Below are positions 35,614-47,161 of a stretch of 64,000 bases of DNA, one piece after another. Position numbers and translations under genes: made by a program. Source of the stretch: Hygrocybe punicea (taxonomy: Eukaryota; Basidiomycota; Agaricomycetes; Agaricales; Hygrophoraceae); NCBI GenBank assembly GCA_963556145.1, contig OY744465.1, forward strand, positions 5,456,001 to 5,520,000. Reading direction: 5' to 3'. How positions within the stretch are numbered: the first letter of the stretch is position 1; each line of letters opens with the position of its first letter. Below the pieces are notes generated by a model, which did no database searches, was not told the DNA's origin, and saw only the letters and a program-made list of their open reading frames with translations.

Positions 35614-38600
35614 TCAATGTTCGGAACCAATTGATTCCGTTCCCACGAGGCCAAATGCAGTGTGATCCAGTTTTACGCCAATCCGGAGCAATAATCGGAG
35701 CAAAACGTGTGCGTCACTGTTGTACAGGCCACGAACGATATGCGAAGGCGTTAGCAAGCGAGCGTGGGCCGTCCGGCGCCCATCGTCGAATGGAAAGTCT
35801 TGTTTGGCAATGCTTAGTCCGCCTCGGACTAATACACCGATAAAGCGTCTTGTCAAAATGGTCAAAAGGGCAAACGGCGCCATGTGGCGATCGATCTCTG
35901 CTGCATTCGTTCCCAATTCGGCCAGGGGATATGGCGATGATTGACACGAAGCGATAGGGAAGGTCTTTAAGTTCAGGGAAGCAACCACATCCCGCACAGC
36001 CAAGGTGAACACAGGATCTGAAATAACGACCAAGTGGTGGTAAAGCTCCCGGGCGGACGCATGAGACCCTACCAAACCCTGGGGTACGGAATACGATGAT
36101 TTGGGGTGTAAACCTGAATAAGCCAATGACGGTCTGGAAAATAGGCCGGTAAGTTCCACGATTGGTAATCGTTTCATTGGGTGACGAACGACGGCGCAAA
36201 CGGCAGGTTCGGCTGGGTCGTCTGAATGAAGCTTAACATCGAGCCCACAGTCCGGACAGAATGTGCCTGAACCAAATGGCGTAGATTGGGCGCCCAATGT
36301 AGCCTTATCCTGGACAACTCCCACGAGACGATTTGCTGGTTTCTTGCGAGCCTCGCGAGGGAACAGACCTTCGTCCGCCATCCAGCAGAATATGTCAGCA
36401 GTCGTCAATGGCACGGCTTCATCTGGTGCCGCTTTGACACTTTCGTATGCAGTCCGCAGAGCACGAGCACGACCCCACTAGCGACGACGATCACGTGAAT
36501 TAGAGTGAAATGTGAATAGCGCTATTAGAATAAATATACCTCAATTGCTTTGCGGCGACCGGTAACGAGATTGCGAAACTGGGCCGGATTCGCAACAAGC
36601 TTGTAGGATACGGGGATCAGCGAACGACCGCTGACGTCTATTTTGGGAATAAAGGGAATGTAGAAGAAACAACGACGAAGGAACTTGCCCTTCATGGTCA
36701 TGGGAACGAGTGGCAAAAGACTTCTCAATGTAGTGACATACCCTAACAACGATCGGTGAGTTTGAAAATATTTGGACGTCCCTATAGACCTACCTTCTGC
36801 ATTCTCAGGCAATTCCGCCTTCGATTCGCTGACAACGTTGGCAGGGGAAGAATCTCCCTCCCAACTTGGTGGGCGATAATCGTGTGTAATGGGGCCAAGG
36901 TCTGTATTTCGGTCAAGTTCGACATCGATGACTTGTTGGTCACCCAAAACGGGATTGGCGGCTTTTGTGAGATCCAGCTATGTTTGCCTTTAGTAAAGTA
37001 CACCCAACACAGTGTAATCCTTACTTCTATCCAGTGTTCTACCTCCATGGGAGGGTTTTGGTGACCCACCCATTCAAGTGTGAGACGAGCTAAAAAAGGT
37101 TTGTCAGCCGTACCAACGATCGCAAAAGGCGGTGTTGTAATTGTCTGAGCGTTCCATAGACTCGAAGGCGGAGGATCTGTCAAACACGTCACTGTGACTT
37201 TGGTCAGGAATGAGGTGATGTGTAGGCTCTGAAGTAGTATAAAGATGAGTATTTCTTTGCATTAACAATGAACACGAACATAGGAAGGAGAGTCGACAGA
37301 AAGCATCCAGCGATGTGTGTGTTCAGGCTGTGCGCGCCGGCCTGGGAAGTGGGATTAGATCAGAAAGAAAGCCATTTCGAAGTCACTAACCGGAAGGCAA
37401 CCAAAGGCTGTGGTCAGACACCACCACTCTAGCAACTATATGAAAACGAGTGCCAGAGGAATTGGCGACATCCATTGCATGTTGGGCCGACAACATGGAA
37501 GAGTCCGGCAACGTCAGATCCACAACGGTATCAAGTCCAGGTTTCGCCTCATTCCTGTGAGCATACGGCATACGCCAAACAGGTTTGGCCTGGTTGGAAT
37601 GTTGACTTTCGATATTCACAGGTCCGTTATCATCACAGACGTTGATGCATCGCCTCCTTGCTGCTCGTCCAAGAAATGGCGCTAACGCGGGAGTATCCTT
37701 ATGATGACCTAAAGTTCTGGTCAGATGGTTCCCTGGCGCAGTATCTTCCTTTAATGAAGGGGTTGCCTCTACAATCCTACTCCCTCCTTCGCCAGGGTCG
37801 GTTGCATGGACTTGGCCATCTCCAACTGCAATCTCGAAGAGCCTCCGCAAACCCGGCAAGCTAACTCCAGCCAGCTCTGTCCCATTCGCTAACACCCAGT
37901 CTCTATTTTCCTCCGGAACAATGACAGCGCATTGTTGCATGCACTCATCGTGACTTCCGTAGTCTTTTGAATGCCGCAGTCGACAATGGTTGAGTAGACC
38001 CTGAAGGTTGGAAAAGTCTCCTCGAAAACAATCAGGGCATGTCATTTGAGCGATGATGGGCGGTGACGTCGTGTTATCACGAATGAAGAGCAACTTAGTA
38101 GCAGACGGAAAAGGCCGGGAACTGTCCCGAATTCTGTGTATCCTAGACCTTGGTAGCGCCAACGCTTGCAACGGTGGTAGGCAAGTATCCCCTAAGTTTT
38201 CGGCGGTGCTGAATGAAAGTGTTTCTCTTGCGAAGAGTACGTCACAAGGAGTCTCGATAGCATGCAGCGTTTCTATAGCGGCATCTTGGAACTCGGATGA
38301 AATGTCTGCGCGGTCATCTTTCCAGTGGAATATCTGTTGAACAGCTGAAAAGCTGCCAAAAAAGAAAATTTACCATGGATGTGGTTCGCCAAGGAATCTT
38401 GCAGTAGCAGCGCCCATGCAATTCTAGATTCAATGGTCAAGGCTAACCTCTGTTTAAGGGAGATTTCAATGTCAATTTCTTGCATGAGCATCGCCCGCGC
38501 AGCGAGCCCATCTGGAAGATATTATTAATAATGACTAGCATGAAAAATATCATCCTCACGTTTCTCGTTTTTCGCCGAACAAGAGCCATCAGGATTGCAA

Positions 38601-38656
38601 GTTTTTCGCCTTTTCCTTGCTGACAATGTGCTGCTACAATCCTGTCTGACATGCAT
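35614..38656 (-). CDS. YEATS-domain chromatin protein with zinc finger
   Basis: complement(join(35614..36477,36540..36742,36794..36977,37025..37228,37280..37341,37391..38344,38374..38511,38560..38656)), 901 residues; all eight exons agree in phase. The N terminus (MHVRQDCSSTLSARKRRK...) is basic and helical (EIDIEISLKQRLALTIESRI). A C2H2-like finger reads CPDCFRGDFSNLQGLLNH followed by CRLRH. The YEATS domain spans several exons: FHIVARVVVSDHSLWLPSG, EHTHRWMLSVDSPSY, LHITSFLTKVTVTCLTDPPP, ARLTLEWVG, PMEVEHWIELDL. YEATS modules read acylated histone lysines in HAT or remodelling complexes. After it come DQQVIDVELDRNT and a long conserved C-terminal part with FCPDCGLDV. Intron 2 (38345-38373) would be only 29 nt; it is needed to keep the frame (NHIH to AVQQIFHWKDD), so it is either a very short intron or a frameshift. 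Confidence 0.88.
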
Positions 38657-40339
38657 CGAGTCGACGTTTTTGGGTAGATTGGTGACCGCTCCCTCTTATA
38701 TGAGAGGTCAGAACCTCGATAGTCGGTCTAGCTGGGTTTGAAATGGCAGGACAACCGGTTCCCACGCTCAAAAAGGGCATTTTGAACGGCATCTCTATGG
38801 CTTGTAAGGTAGATGTCGTCCATCCAGAGTAAGGTCACATGATCAAGCGTGACAGTGTCTAAATGCGGCAACAACGCGGTCCAACGCGTCAATAAACACG
38901 CTTTTTCCAAGACTGAGAATAAATATTGCAAAAAATGTCCCTATCAATTCTAGATATATACAAATAATGCGTGAATACAAGTTTGGATCAAAAAAATTTA
39001 TTGATTTGCGTGACTTATTTTTCAAATGAGCATAACCATTCTCAAGACGCTTAGGTGTCAACAATATGTCGCGCAGAAAGAGGAAGGCAATGACTTCAAT
39101 CGCAAATCTACACACAAAATATATCCCAATGAGGCAAAAAAGGGATAGGGCCATGAATTCCACCACTGGGGATACAGAGAACGTATGCTTCTGATTTCCA
39201 ATAACTCTAATCATTGCATTTCCTGCAGGAATCTTATTCGTTGAATAAGTTGGCTCAGACTAACCCGATCCTCACAGAATTTTGGGATCTCATTTCTGAC
39301 TGTATTTAGAACATTCGATAGGGAGCCGATTTCTTATTTTCATCCTCGATCTCGCAAAAAGTGTCTTCTACAGCTTTTCTTTCCTGATTTGATTGGACAT
39401 GTCACAAAAATCATCACAGCATGTGACCTTACTCTGGATGGACGACATCTACCTTATGGAAACCGAGAGTGATCAGCCTCAAAATCAAGATTTTTGAGTC
39501 TCCGAAGCTGACTAACGACCCCCCGACCCCGAGAACCATATCAAATATATTAGTTTCCAATGAATGGTGGGATAATGTAATGGGAATGCCGTAGGGAAGT
39601 GTGTAGGAGGGAGGGTGGTGGTTAGGAGACCACGCAAGGCATAGCCTCATAGGGAAGGAGGCTAAGGTCAGCTCCACTCTCCCAAATATGTACAACGCCG
39701 TTGGGAGAGCATCTACTTGGCCGCTTGCCGCAATGCACAGAAGTTAAGGTCGTACATGCACATGCTCTCCGGTAGATCTGCAACATGTGAGCTAAACTTG
39801 AACCAGGCCATCAATAATTAGTGATGGTAGATGCTCGAGCCCTCACATGTAAACGAGCGACCACCTTTGTGAACGCGGTTTGCGGTTTCTTGTGGTCAGG
39901 ATGGTGGTCCCCCGATTATGCCTGCTTAAAGGCCATGTTCGCTTGGCCTGAGGGGGCTCCGCCTTTCAAATAGGTCAGGCCTAAGCCAGGGCTTTTCGCT
40001 GTGGGCAGAGAACAAGAGGGCGAGGGGTTCTGTGAGCGAGATGATGGGGCCGCGATCACCCATAACCTCACGCACATAGCCCAAGTCAATTGATGTGGGT
40101 GGGCGTAATTTGTGAGGTGTTTCAGGAGGGCAGCTGCCAGCTTCGCCGCTGTCCTATTTTCATCTCTCTGTCCTCCGCCCTTGCCGCTGGCTCATCGCTT
40201 GTTGTTGTCGGGATTGATGCATCATCGCTGTTGGCACACTGTGGTTGCCGCCGTGGACACGTCGTCATCATTCTTGTTGGCGGTTAAGGGAAATTATTAA
40301 TAAGAGTCACCGGCAGCAGAAATAGATGATCTAGATGAT
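38657..40339. other. gene-poor region with 36-bp inverted repeat
   Basis: 38806-38841 and 39420-39455 are a perfect 36-bp inverted repeat (AAGGTAGATGTCGTCC... / complement). The open frame 38843-39214 (minus, hydrophobic) lies between the arms and is not recognised. The right arm's neighbourhood reads plus as FHPRSRKKCLLQLFFPDL, also unidentified. 39690-40339 shows no gene. Confidence 0.5.
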
Positions 40340-42003
40340 TGTTACGGATCGCTTCTGCAGCGGGCTCCAGCAACAATCAACTTAACAGGGGATCGGCTTC
40401 CAGAGGGGAGAACAGCAGCTTTCATTGTTGCTTACAGCTAAGACAACACTGCTAACAGGGGGGGTCAAGGTCTAGTGTCATTGCGAGCCGTGGGGGTTAC
40501 CCAAAACAAGATGAGTCTGCCCCAAGAACCAGACTAAACGTAAAGAAAGGAAAAGAAGAAAAAGTCCGAACCAACAACAAGAACAGTATATATAGTGACT
40601 GGTCTTGAGGGGAGGTAAATAGAAATACAACCATGAAGCCATAACATGTCCAACTCTACCATGTGTTCACCATGAGGCACACATGAGGCGTCCTCATGTC
40701 GATGTTCTCGCGATCCAACTGGAGGCCCGGGTGTCATTGAGGGAGAGGTGAGGTCCAGATGACTCGGATGATTTGTCATCGGATCATGTGATGTGCAGAA
40801 TTGCCTATTCGGGGTCTACACTTGCTGTAACAAGCAAGTGTGCAATCTAGCAAGTGCATTGCACGGTCGGGTCGAAGATGGGTATCATCCAGTGTGGGAT
40901 TGGTGATGAGAATGTCTTGAGGTGGTGTGGATGTAGTGGCAAGGTTTGCATGAAAGAAAACAAAGGAATGTGTGGAAGGAAAACCAACTAGGACGGTGGG
41001 CTAGTCGAAGTCAGACATGTGAACAGCACAAGCTGTACCGGATGACGATGTCTGTGTTGATGACGTATCGAGGAGCGATGTCTTGTCCTGTTTGTGGAAC
41101 AAGAAGGTCCACTTGATGTCGGTATTCGTCCAAGAAAGGGTATCATTGTAAACGAGTGTGGGAGGTATCGAGATCATGATGGAAAAGGATAAATGAACGT
41201 GGGTCCAGGTGTCGAGTCATGGCACGAGTGACAAGCTGTGGGAACAAGTCGTCGGGTACTGCATTGAAGCGGTCTCGTGCGAACAATATGCGATAGGGGT
41301 TGGTTCACTGTTTGGGAAGTCGTATGGTCTGTGGTCGAAGTCTAAAAGAGTATGCTCCGGCGATGGTCGGATTAGAGAGAACAGTGAAATGTCTTGTGAT
41401 CGGGGATTGTCCAGAGTTCGCATGCAGGTGAGGAATGTCGTCGGATCGTCAGGGAGGATAATGGTGGGCATAGGGTATGAATATGGAAACCAAATATCCG
41501 GGAATGGCAATTGTCAATTACGTGTCGATATATTGTCGAGGTGGAAGTCAGAAGTATCAATGGCGGAAGGGTTTCGGTGCCGATGCCAAAGATAGATCAT
41601 AACAAGGTAGAAACCGATCAGGAAAGTGATGGCGATGCTGCCAATGATAATTACGGTAATGAGCTGTTTCGGGAGTACAGCCATTGTGATCGGTTTGTCG
41701 TGGGATAGCGTAAACAAGATATCGAAGGGAAAAGACAATGTCGGTGACATCCGTCGGCAAGGAGACTATTCGGGTACAACGAGGTCACGTGGATATGTCC
41801 ATGGTCGGTCTGGATTGTTCTAGAAGGTGGGACAAAAAGAGAACAAGAACAAGAAAGTACAAGGATGTCCGAATGAAGAAACAATGACATCGAAACAAAG
41901 ACAAAGGACAAAATGAAATAAAAAAGGAAGGTGGCAGTGTAGAATCGTCATGGTAGGTATTGGAATGGGCATCGGGGTCGGAAGCGGAGTTGGAAATGTA
42001 ACA
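40340..42003 (-). mobile_element. 1.66-kb LTR-like element, copy A (solo LTR candidate)
   Basis: Ends TGTTACGG...TGTAACA, flanked by a direct 5-bp duplication ATGAT (40335-40339 and 42004-42008). Nearly identical inverted copy of 42886-44550; translated open frames in the two copies match residue for residue. An internal TGTTAC/GTAACA boundary lies at 40827-40832. A TATA-like TATATATA lies at about 40586-40594 (minus sense). The small open frames inside (for example a single-span membrane segment around 41514-41700) are weak. TG...CA ends and the 5-bp duplication favour a long solo LTR or a small non-autonomous LTR element. Confidence 0.85.
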
Positions 42004-42008
42004 ATGAT

Positions 42009-42453
42009 GCACCTAAACCGGTAAGTAAACGTACCCTGTGATCCATTGTTGTCATGGACAGAAGCCATGAAGTAGTGGAGGATTTTTCTTAGCCATGCTA
42101 AGGCAAATGGTGCTAAAGGGCTGGGTGTGAGGAACTTGGAAAACCATCGGATAGCATGGTCTGCATTGAGAGAAGTGAGATGTAGACTCACATTCAATTA
42201 GGGACTGTGGTACCCATGATCTCCAGCAGGAAAGGGTCCTCTGAGTCCAGTGAGTGTAATGAGGGACTCGTCATGGGGGAAGTTGGGAGTTGTCACTGTC
42301 GTCACATTCCCTTGACTCAGACTGCACAAAATGCCAGCTCAAAAAAATCAGTACAAACCTCATCATCAGTTTTATTCCAGAAACATCCCTCACCAGATGT
42401 GATCTGACTTGTTCCACATCATTGCAGCACCTGACGAGGACATATGAGAACCT
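42009..42453. other. unique sequence between the two 1.66-kb elements
   Basis: Minus strand 42050-42190 reads NADHAIRWFSKFLTPSPL and continues to HYFMASVHDNNGSQ up to a donor, suggesting an unidentified minus-strand exon near the copy A insertion. The rest probably holds the promoter of the integrase-like gene. Confidence 0.3.
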
Positions 42454-45400
42454 ATGGAACTCTATTTTCAACTCGGTTTTTCTAATGTAAAGCTTGTTGA
42501 ACATCTCAAAGATCACTATGATAATAATAAATATGGGCTAAGGTTATTTCAATACTTGAAAAGTAATATGATACATTTGGCTCACCATCTTTCTGTTTCG
42601 ACAGTGTGATAATGACTTGATGACTTAGAAAGCAGTGGGGTCTCCGATCAACCCGCCAACAAAAGCATACTGCCGAAACAATTTTCCTCAAAGTCAGAGA
42701 TATCTGGGAGCGATTTCCTTTCCGTGGTGCTGAATCTATCTGCAAAACATTGAGGGAACTTCACGGAGATCGAGTTCCCAGGTGCGTCATCGTTCTCACT
42801 GTGACAGTATTGCATACATTAAATGAAACTTAGGGAGGTCATTGGAAACCTTCTCAAAGCGGTGGAGGGCAAGGAGGTTGAGAACTGTTACATTTCCAAC
42901 TCCGCTTCCGACCCCGATGCCCATTCCAATACCTACCATGACGATTCTACACTGCCACCTTCCTTTTTTATTTCATTTTGTCCTTTGTCTTTGTTTCGAT
43001 GTCATTGTTTCTTCATTCGGACATCCTTGTACTTTCTTGTTCTTGTTCTCTTTTTGTCCCACCTTCTAGAACAATCCAGACCGACCATGGACATATCCAC
43101 GTGACCTCGTTGTACCCGAATAGTCTCCTTGCCGACGGATGTCACCGACATTGTCTTTTCCCTTCGATATCTTGTTTACGCTATCCCACGACAAACCGAT
43201 CACAATGGCTGTACTCCCGAAACAGCTCATTACCGTAATTATCATTGGCAGCATCGCCATCACTTTCCTGATCGGTTTCTACCTTGTTATGATCTATCTT
43301 TGGCATCGGCACCGAAACCCTTCCGCCATTGATACTTCTGACTTCCACCTCGACAATATATCGACACGTAATTGACAATTGCCATTCCCGGATATTTGGT
43401 TTCCATATTCATACCCTATGCCCACCATTATCCTCCCTGACGATCCGACGACATTCCTCACCTGCATGCGAACTCTGGACAATCCCCGATCACAAGACAT
43501 TTCACTGTTCTCTCTAATCCGACCATCGCCGGAGCATACTCTTTTAGACTTCGACCACAGACCATACGACTTCCCAAACAGTGAACCAACCCCTATCGCA
43601 TATTGTTCGCACGAGACCGCTTCAATGCAGTACCCGACGACTTGTTCCCACAGCTTGTCACTCGTGCCATGACTCGACACCTGGACCCACGTTCATTTAT
43701 CCTTTTCCATCATGATCTCGATACCTCCCACACTCGTTTACAATGATACCCTTTCTTGGACGAATACCGACATCAAGTGGACCTTCTTGTTCCACAAACA
43801 GGACAAGACATCGCTCCTCGATACGTCATCAACACAGACATCGTCATCCGGTACAGCTTGTGCTGTTCACATGTCTGACTTCGACTAGCCCACCGTCCTA
43901 GTTGGTTTTCCTTCCACACATTCCTTTGTTTTCTTTCATGCAAACCTTGCCACTACATCCACATCACCTCAAGACATTCTCATCACCAATCCCACACTGG
44001 ATGATACCCATCTTCGACCCGACCGTGCAATGCACTTGCTAGATTGCACACTTGCTTGTTACAGCAAGTGTAGACCCCGAATAGGCAATTCTGCACATCA
44101 CATGATCCGATGACAAATCATCCGAGTCATCTGGACCTCACCTCTCCCTCAATGATACCCGGGCCTCCAGTTGGATCGCGAGAACATCGACATGAGGACG
44201 CCTCATGTGTGCCTCATGGTGAACACATGGTAGAGTTGGACATGTTATGGCTTCATGGTTGTATTTCTATTTACCTCCCCTCAAGACCAGTCACTATATA
44301 TACTGTTCTTGTTGTTGGTTCGGACTTTTTCTTCTTTTCCTTTCTTTACGTTTAGTCTGGTTCTTGGGGCAGACTCATCTTGTTTTGGGTAACCCCCACG
44401 GCTCGCAATGACATTAGACCTTGACCCCCCCTTTTTAGCAGTGTTGTCTTCGCTGTAAGCAACAATGAAAGCTGCTGTTCTCCCCTCTGGAAGCCGATCC
44501 CCTGTTAAGTTGATTGTTGCCGGAGCCCGCTGCAGAAGCGATCCGTAACAAGAACTGTTGTCATCGCCGTCTGAAACAAAGGCGATTTTGGGCTGCTGGA
44601 GTCAATGACGTATGGCCACAGGATCAGCATGACAAGTGGGGACATTTTGGTCTCTGGTTACATGCAGGGTTGGAGGTGTTCTCAAGTGAGATCAACTGGA
44701 TCAAAATATGGTGAACCAACAAGAATCCACGACTTATCACAAGCTATTACCTTGAGACCTGCCAGAGAATAGGTGGTGGGTGACTGTTTTCTATATTTCG
44801 GATTCCAGCTAATCTCTGGTTACCTCCAAGGTGTACCCATCATAATGCAGAGTGACCCTGGCCCTGAGAATACTGGTGTCACCAATGCTCACACAATGGT
44901 TCGCCACCGGCTCGATCCCAGCCTTGCTGACACACTGCAGCACCGCTATGGCAAGGGTCACAATAACATTTTATCGGAGATCAAGTGGTCTGTGTTTCGC
45001 TGTGACTTTTCTCCAGGCTTTGAAGACATCCTCGAGGAAGGGGTTCACCAGGGGTGGTATGACGTGAATAACGTTCTTGAAAAGTAATAATCATTGCCTT
45101 GACATCTCTTCTATCCTGACTATGCCTGCTGTTATTAGCCTAATCTTCCGATGGCTTGCGATTCCTTGGCTTCAAGCTGAGATTGACGATTGGGTTCACT
45201 TCAAGAATAGAACGGCACCTCATGCAGATAAAAACAAGATCTTGCCCCATGGCATTCCATCCCTTATCAGGGCCAAACCACATCAATACCAAGCACTCGA
45301 TTTCAAAGTAAGGTACAATCCTTGAACCGTTCGGATTTGTTTTCATTACCGTGAAACAGATACCTGTCCAGCCTGAGCTACTCGATGAAGTCAAGGCTCT

Positions 45401-45852
45401 CTATGCACCTCCTGACCATCCAGTTTTTGAACTGGTGCCTCCACCATTTCACGAGCATGCTAGTAAACTGTACTCTGCAATTGGCAATCCTGTGGTATCT
45501 TCGAAGTCATTTTGGGCAACCTACCTCCAGCTACTGCATGTATTTCATGAGAATGGTATGGCGGTTGAACTTGCCCCTGTGCTAACTGCTCACCTTGAAA
45601 CAATGAGTCGTCTTGAGCAGGAAAAGATGGAGCTTTTACCAAACATGAAGCCATTCTGGAATAGTAGCAATGAAAGGGCACAAGTACATTGGTGGCTTGG
45701 TCAATCTGCCCACTAAAGGTCTTTGGCTTCATGGCACTCAGATCTTGCTAGGTGAACAGGAGGAGTCAGAGTTAGATAGTGAAGTTGAACCTGAATACGC
45801 TCATTTTACTACTGATGAAGAGGACGAGGAAGGTGATGGTGGTAATAATTAG
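42454..45852 (+). pseudogene. integrase-core (DDE) protein, PTHR46177-like, split by an LTR-like insertion
   Basis: Exons 42454-42542, 42629-42781, 42834-42885 then, after the inserted element and one copy of its AGAAC duplication, 44556-44776, 44831-45083, 45139-45307 and 45360 onward. Skipping the insertion, the frame continues exactly (KEVEN | CCHRRLKQRRFWAAG). The domain is a retroviral-type integrase core: DVWPQDQHDKW (first Asp), IIMQSDPGPEN (second Asp), NNILSEIKWSV (Glu 41 residues later), preceded by a helix-turn-helix-like KYGLRKQWGLRST. Such genes are multi-copy in Agaricomycetes and of unknown role. Defects: the 1665-bp insertion, TGA at 44712-44714 in place of the second Trp of IWW, and a probable frameshift near 45660. 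The gene ends in an acidic tail and is convergent with the alpha-kinase pseudogene. Confidence 0.8.
42886..44550 (+). mobile_element. 1.66-kb LTR-like element, copy B (solo LTR candidate)
   Basis: TGTTACATTTCC...ATCCGTAACA with a direct 5-bp duplication AGAAC at 42881-42885 and 44551-44555. Inverted relative to copy A at near identity. TATA-like box at 44295-44302. An internal TGTTACAGCAAG at 44057 could be a boundary between an older LTR and other sequence. Inserted between two codons of the integrase-like gene. Confidence 0.88.
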
Positions 45853-46873
45853 TTGTGTTCATGTGATATATTTTGTTGCCTCCTTGATTGCGAACATTTG
45901 CGATTTTGCAAACTATGGCAGACAACTGGCAAGATTCAAAAATAAACTGGCAAGAGACTATCACGGCACAAGAAAGTGAATCTATGAATGCTACTACTGC
46001 TTGCTGATGTTGTTCCTTTGTGTAGGAAACTGCATAGGAAGCGTGCCATCAACATGACGAGATTCTGTCAGGTTCTCAAAGAGCGGCATTCTGTTGGTTT
46101 GATGGGCAGGCGGCAGAGCTCTTCTGGAAGATGGCAGTCTGGCCGAGAGCATGGAGAGGCCAAAGAATGTGCAGAACTCATTGCATGTATGTTCAATGGT
46201 GAATAGATCATGGGTGGATGTCAGGTTTCCATCAGCAAAGTTTTGCCCCGTCTCACTGGAAAGGTTGGGATTCCCTCATCAGATCATGCAAATACAAAGG
46301 ACCATTGAGCACCTATGCAGCAGAAATAATTTGTGGGTTGGTGAGCAGATGTTTCCCACCTAAAATCGTTCAGTTGTAAGGGGCAATCGGCAGAAAGCAC
46401 ATGCCAAGCACATATCTTGGAAATCTCCCACAAACGCTAAACTCTTCATTTTCAAGTACTGTACATGTTGACAGAATGCCATGAACTCGGCTCTATGTGC
46501 AATGTTCTTGTCGGCATGGAAGATCAGCTTGGCAGAACTGTTCCCAATATACTTGACAAATTCACCATCCACTACTTCATCGATCACCTCCTCAATCATG
46601 TAGACATCTTGATTTCCTGCATCAACAACAGCAAGGCTTGTTTAGACAAAGTGCATGTCTGGAATCTCAAATGGGGGTTTGCCAAGCGATTGACACTGTT
46701 CCTCGATGAAGTCATACACCAGGTCCATCAACGCAGCAGCCCATCGCAGGCAATTGATCTCGGAGCTGAGTTTGGTGATTTGCATTGCATTATCGAAGGT
46801 CAGATGGGTTCCCGATGCTTTACACAGATACTAGCACTGCTTGATACATATCTGCGCAGAAGAACCCAAACGG

Positions 46874-47020
46874 TGGAGTGGTCCCGAGGGACCTCTCGGG
46901 ATCAGGGACAGAATCGCACAGAAAGGTCAAGGTGGATGGGATAGAAGTCTGTCTACTACATCCAGAACTGGCTACTGACTAAGGTCCAGGTCACGTGACA
47001 TGACAGGCACCACTACTACA
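46874..47020 (-). repeat. 3' LTR of the TRIM-like element
   Basis: 147 bp, preceded in minus sense by the purine tract. Confidence 0.9.
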
Positions 47021-47161
47021 AGTGCCCCTCCTCTCTGTAGCGACGCCCTCGTCGCTAACAAAAGAGGAAAACAAAACAAAACAAAAAAACAAAAAAACAA
47101 AGAGCAAAAAACAAGAAAGGAAAGAAAAAGGCAAAACAGCGACCAGAGAAACAAGAAGGGC

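Noticed and set aside
35631..37064. Plus-strand open frames opposite the YEATS gene
   Set aside because: They are shadows of the eight-exon minus-strand gene, whose frame and domains are clear.
38843..39214. 123-codon hydrophobic minus-strand frame
   Set aside because: Lies between arms of an inverted repeat, has no family match, and no intron structure supports it.
39690..39790. tRNA or 5S-like sequence (GTTGGGAGAGCATCT, then CACAGAAGTTAAGG)
   Set aside because: It looks like a tRNA A box or a 5S fragment, but no B box, acceptor stem or full 5S match can be folded by eye.
41514..41750. Small single-span membrane protein or env-like gene in the 1.66-kb element
   Set aside because: Only about 57-78 codons with a hydrophobic stretch, no conserved motif; could be chance in an LTR.
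40340..44550. One large inversion or palindromic chromosome rearrangement
   Set aside because: Each arm has its own different 5-bp target duplication, which indicates two separate insertions.
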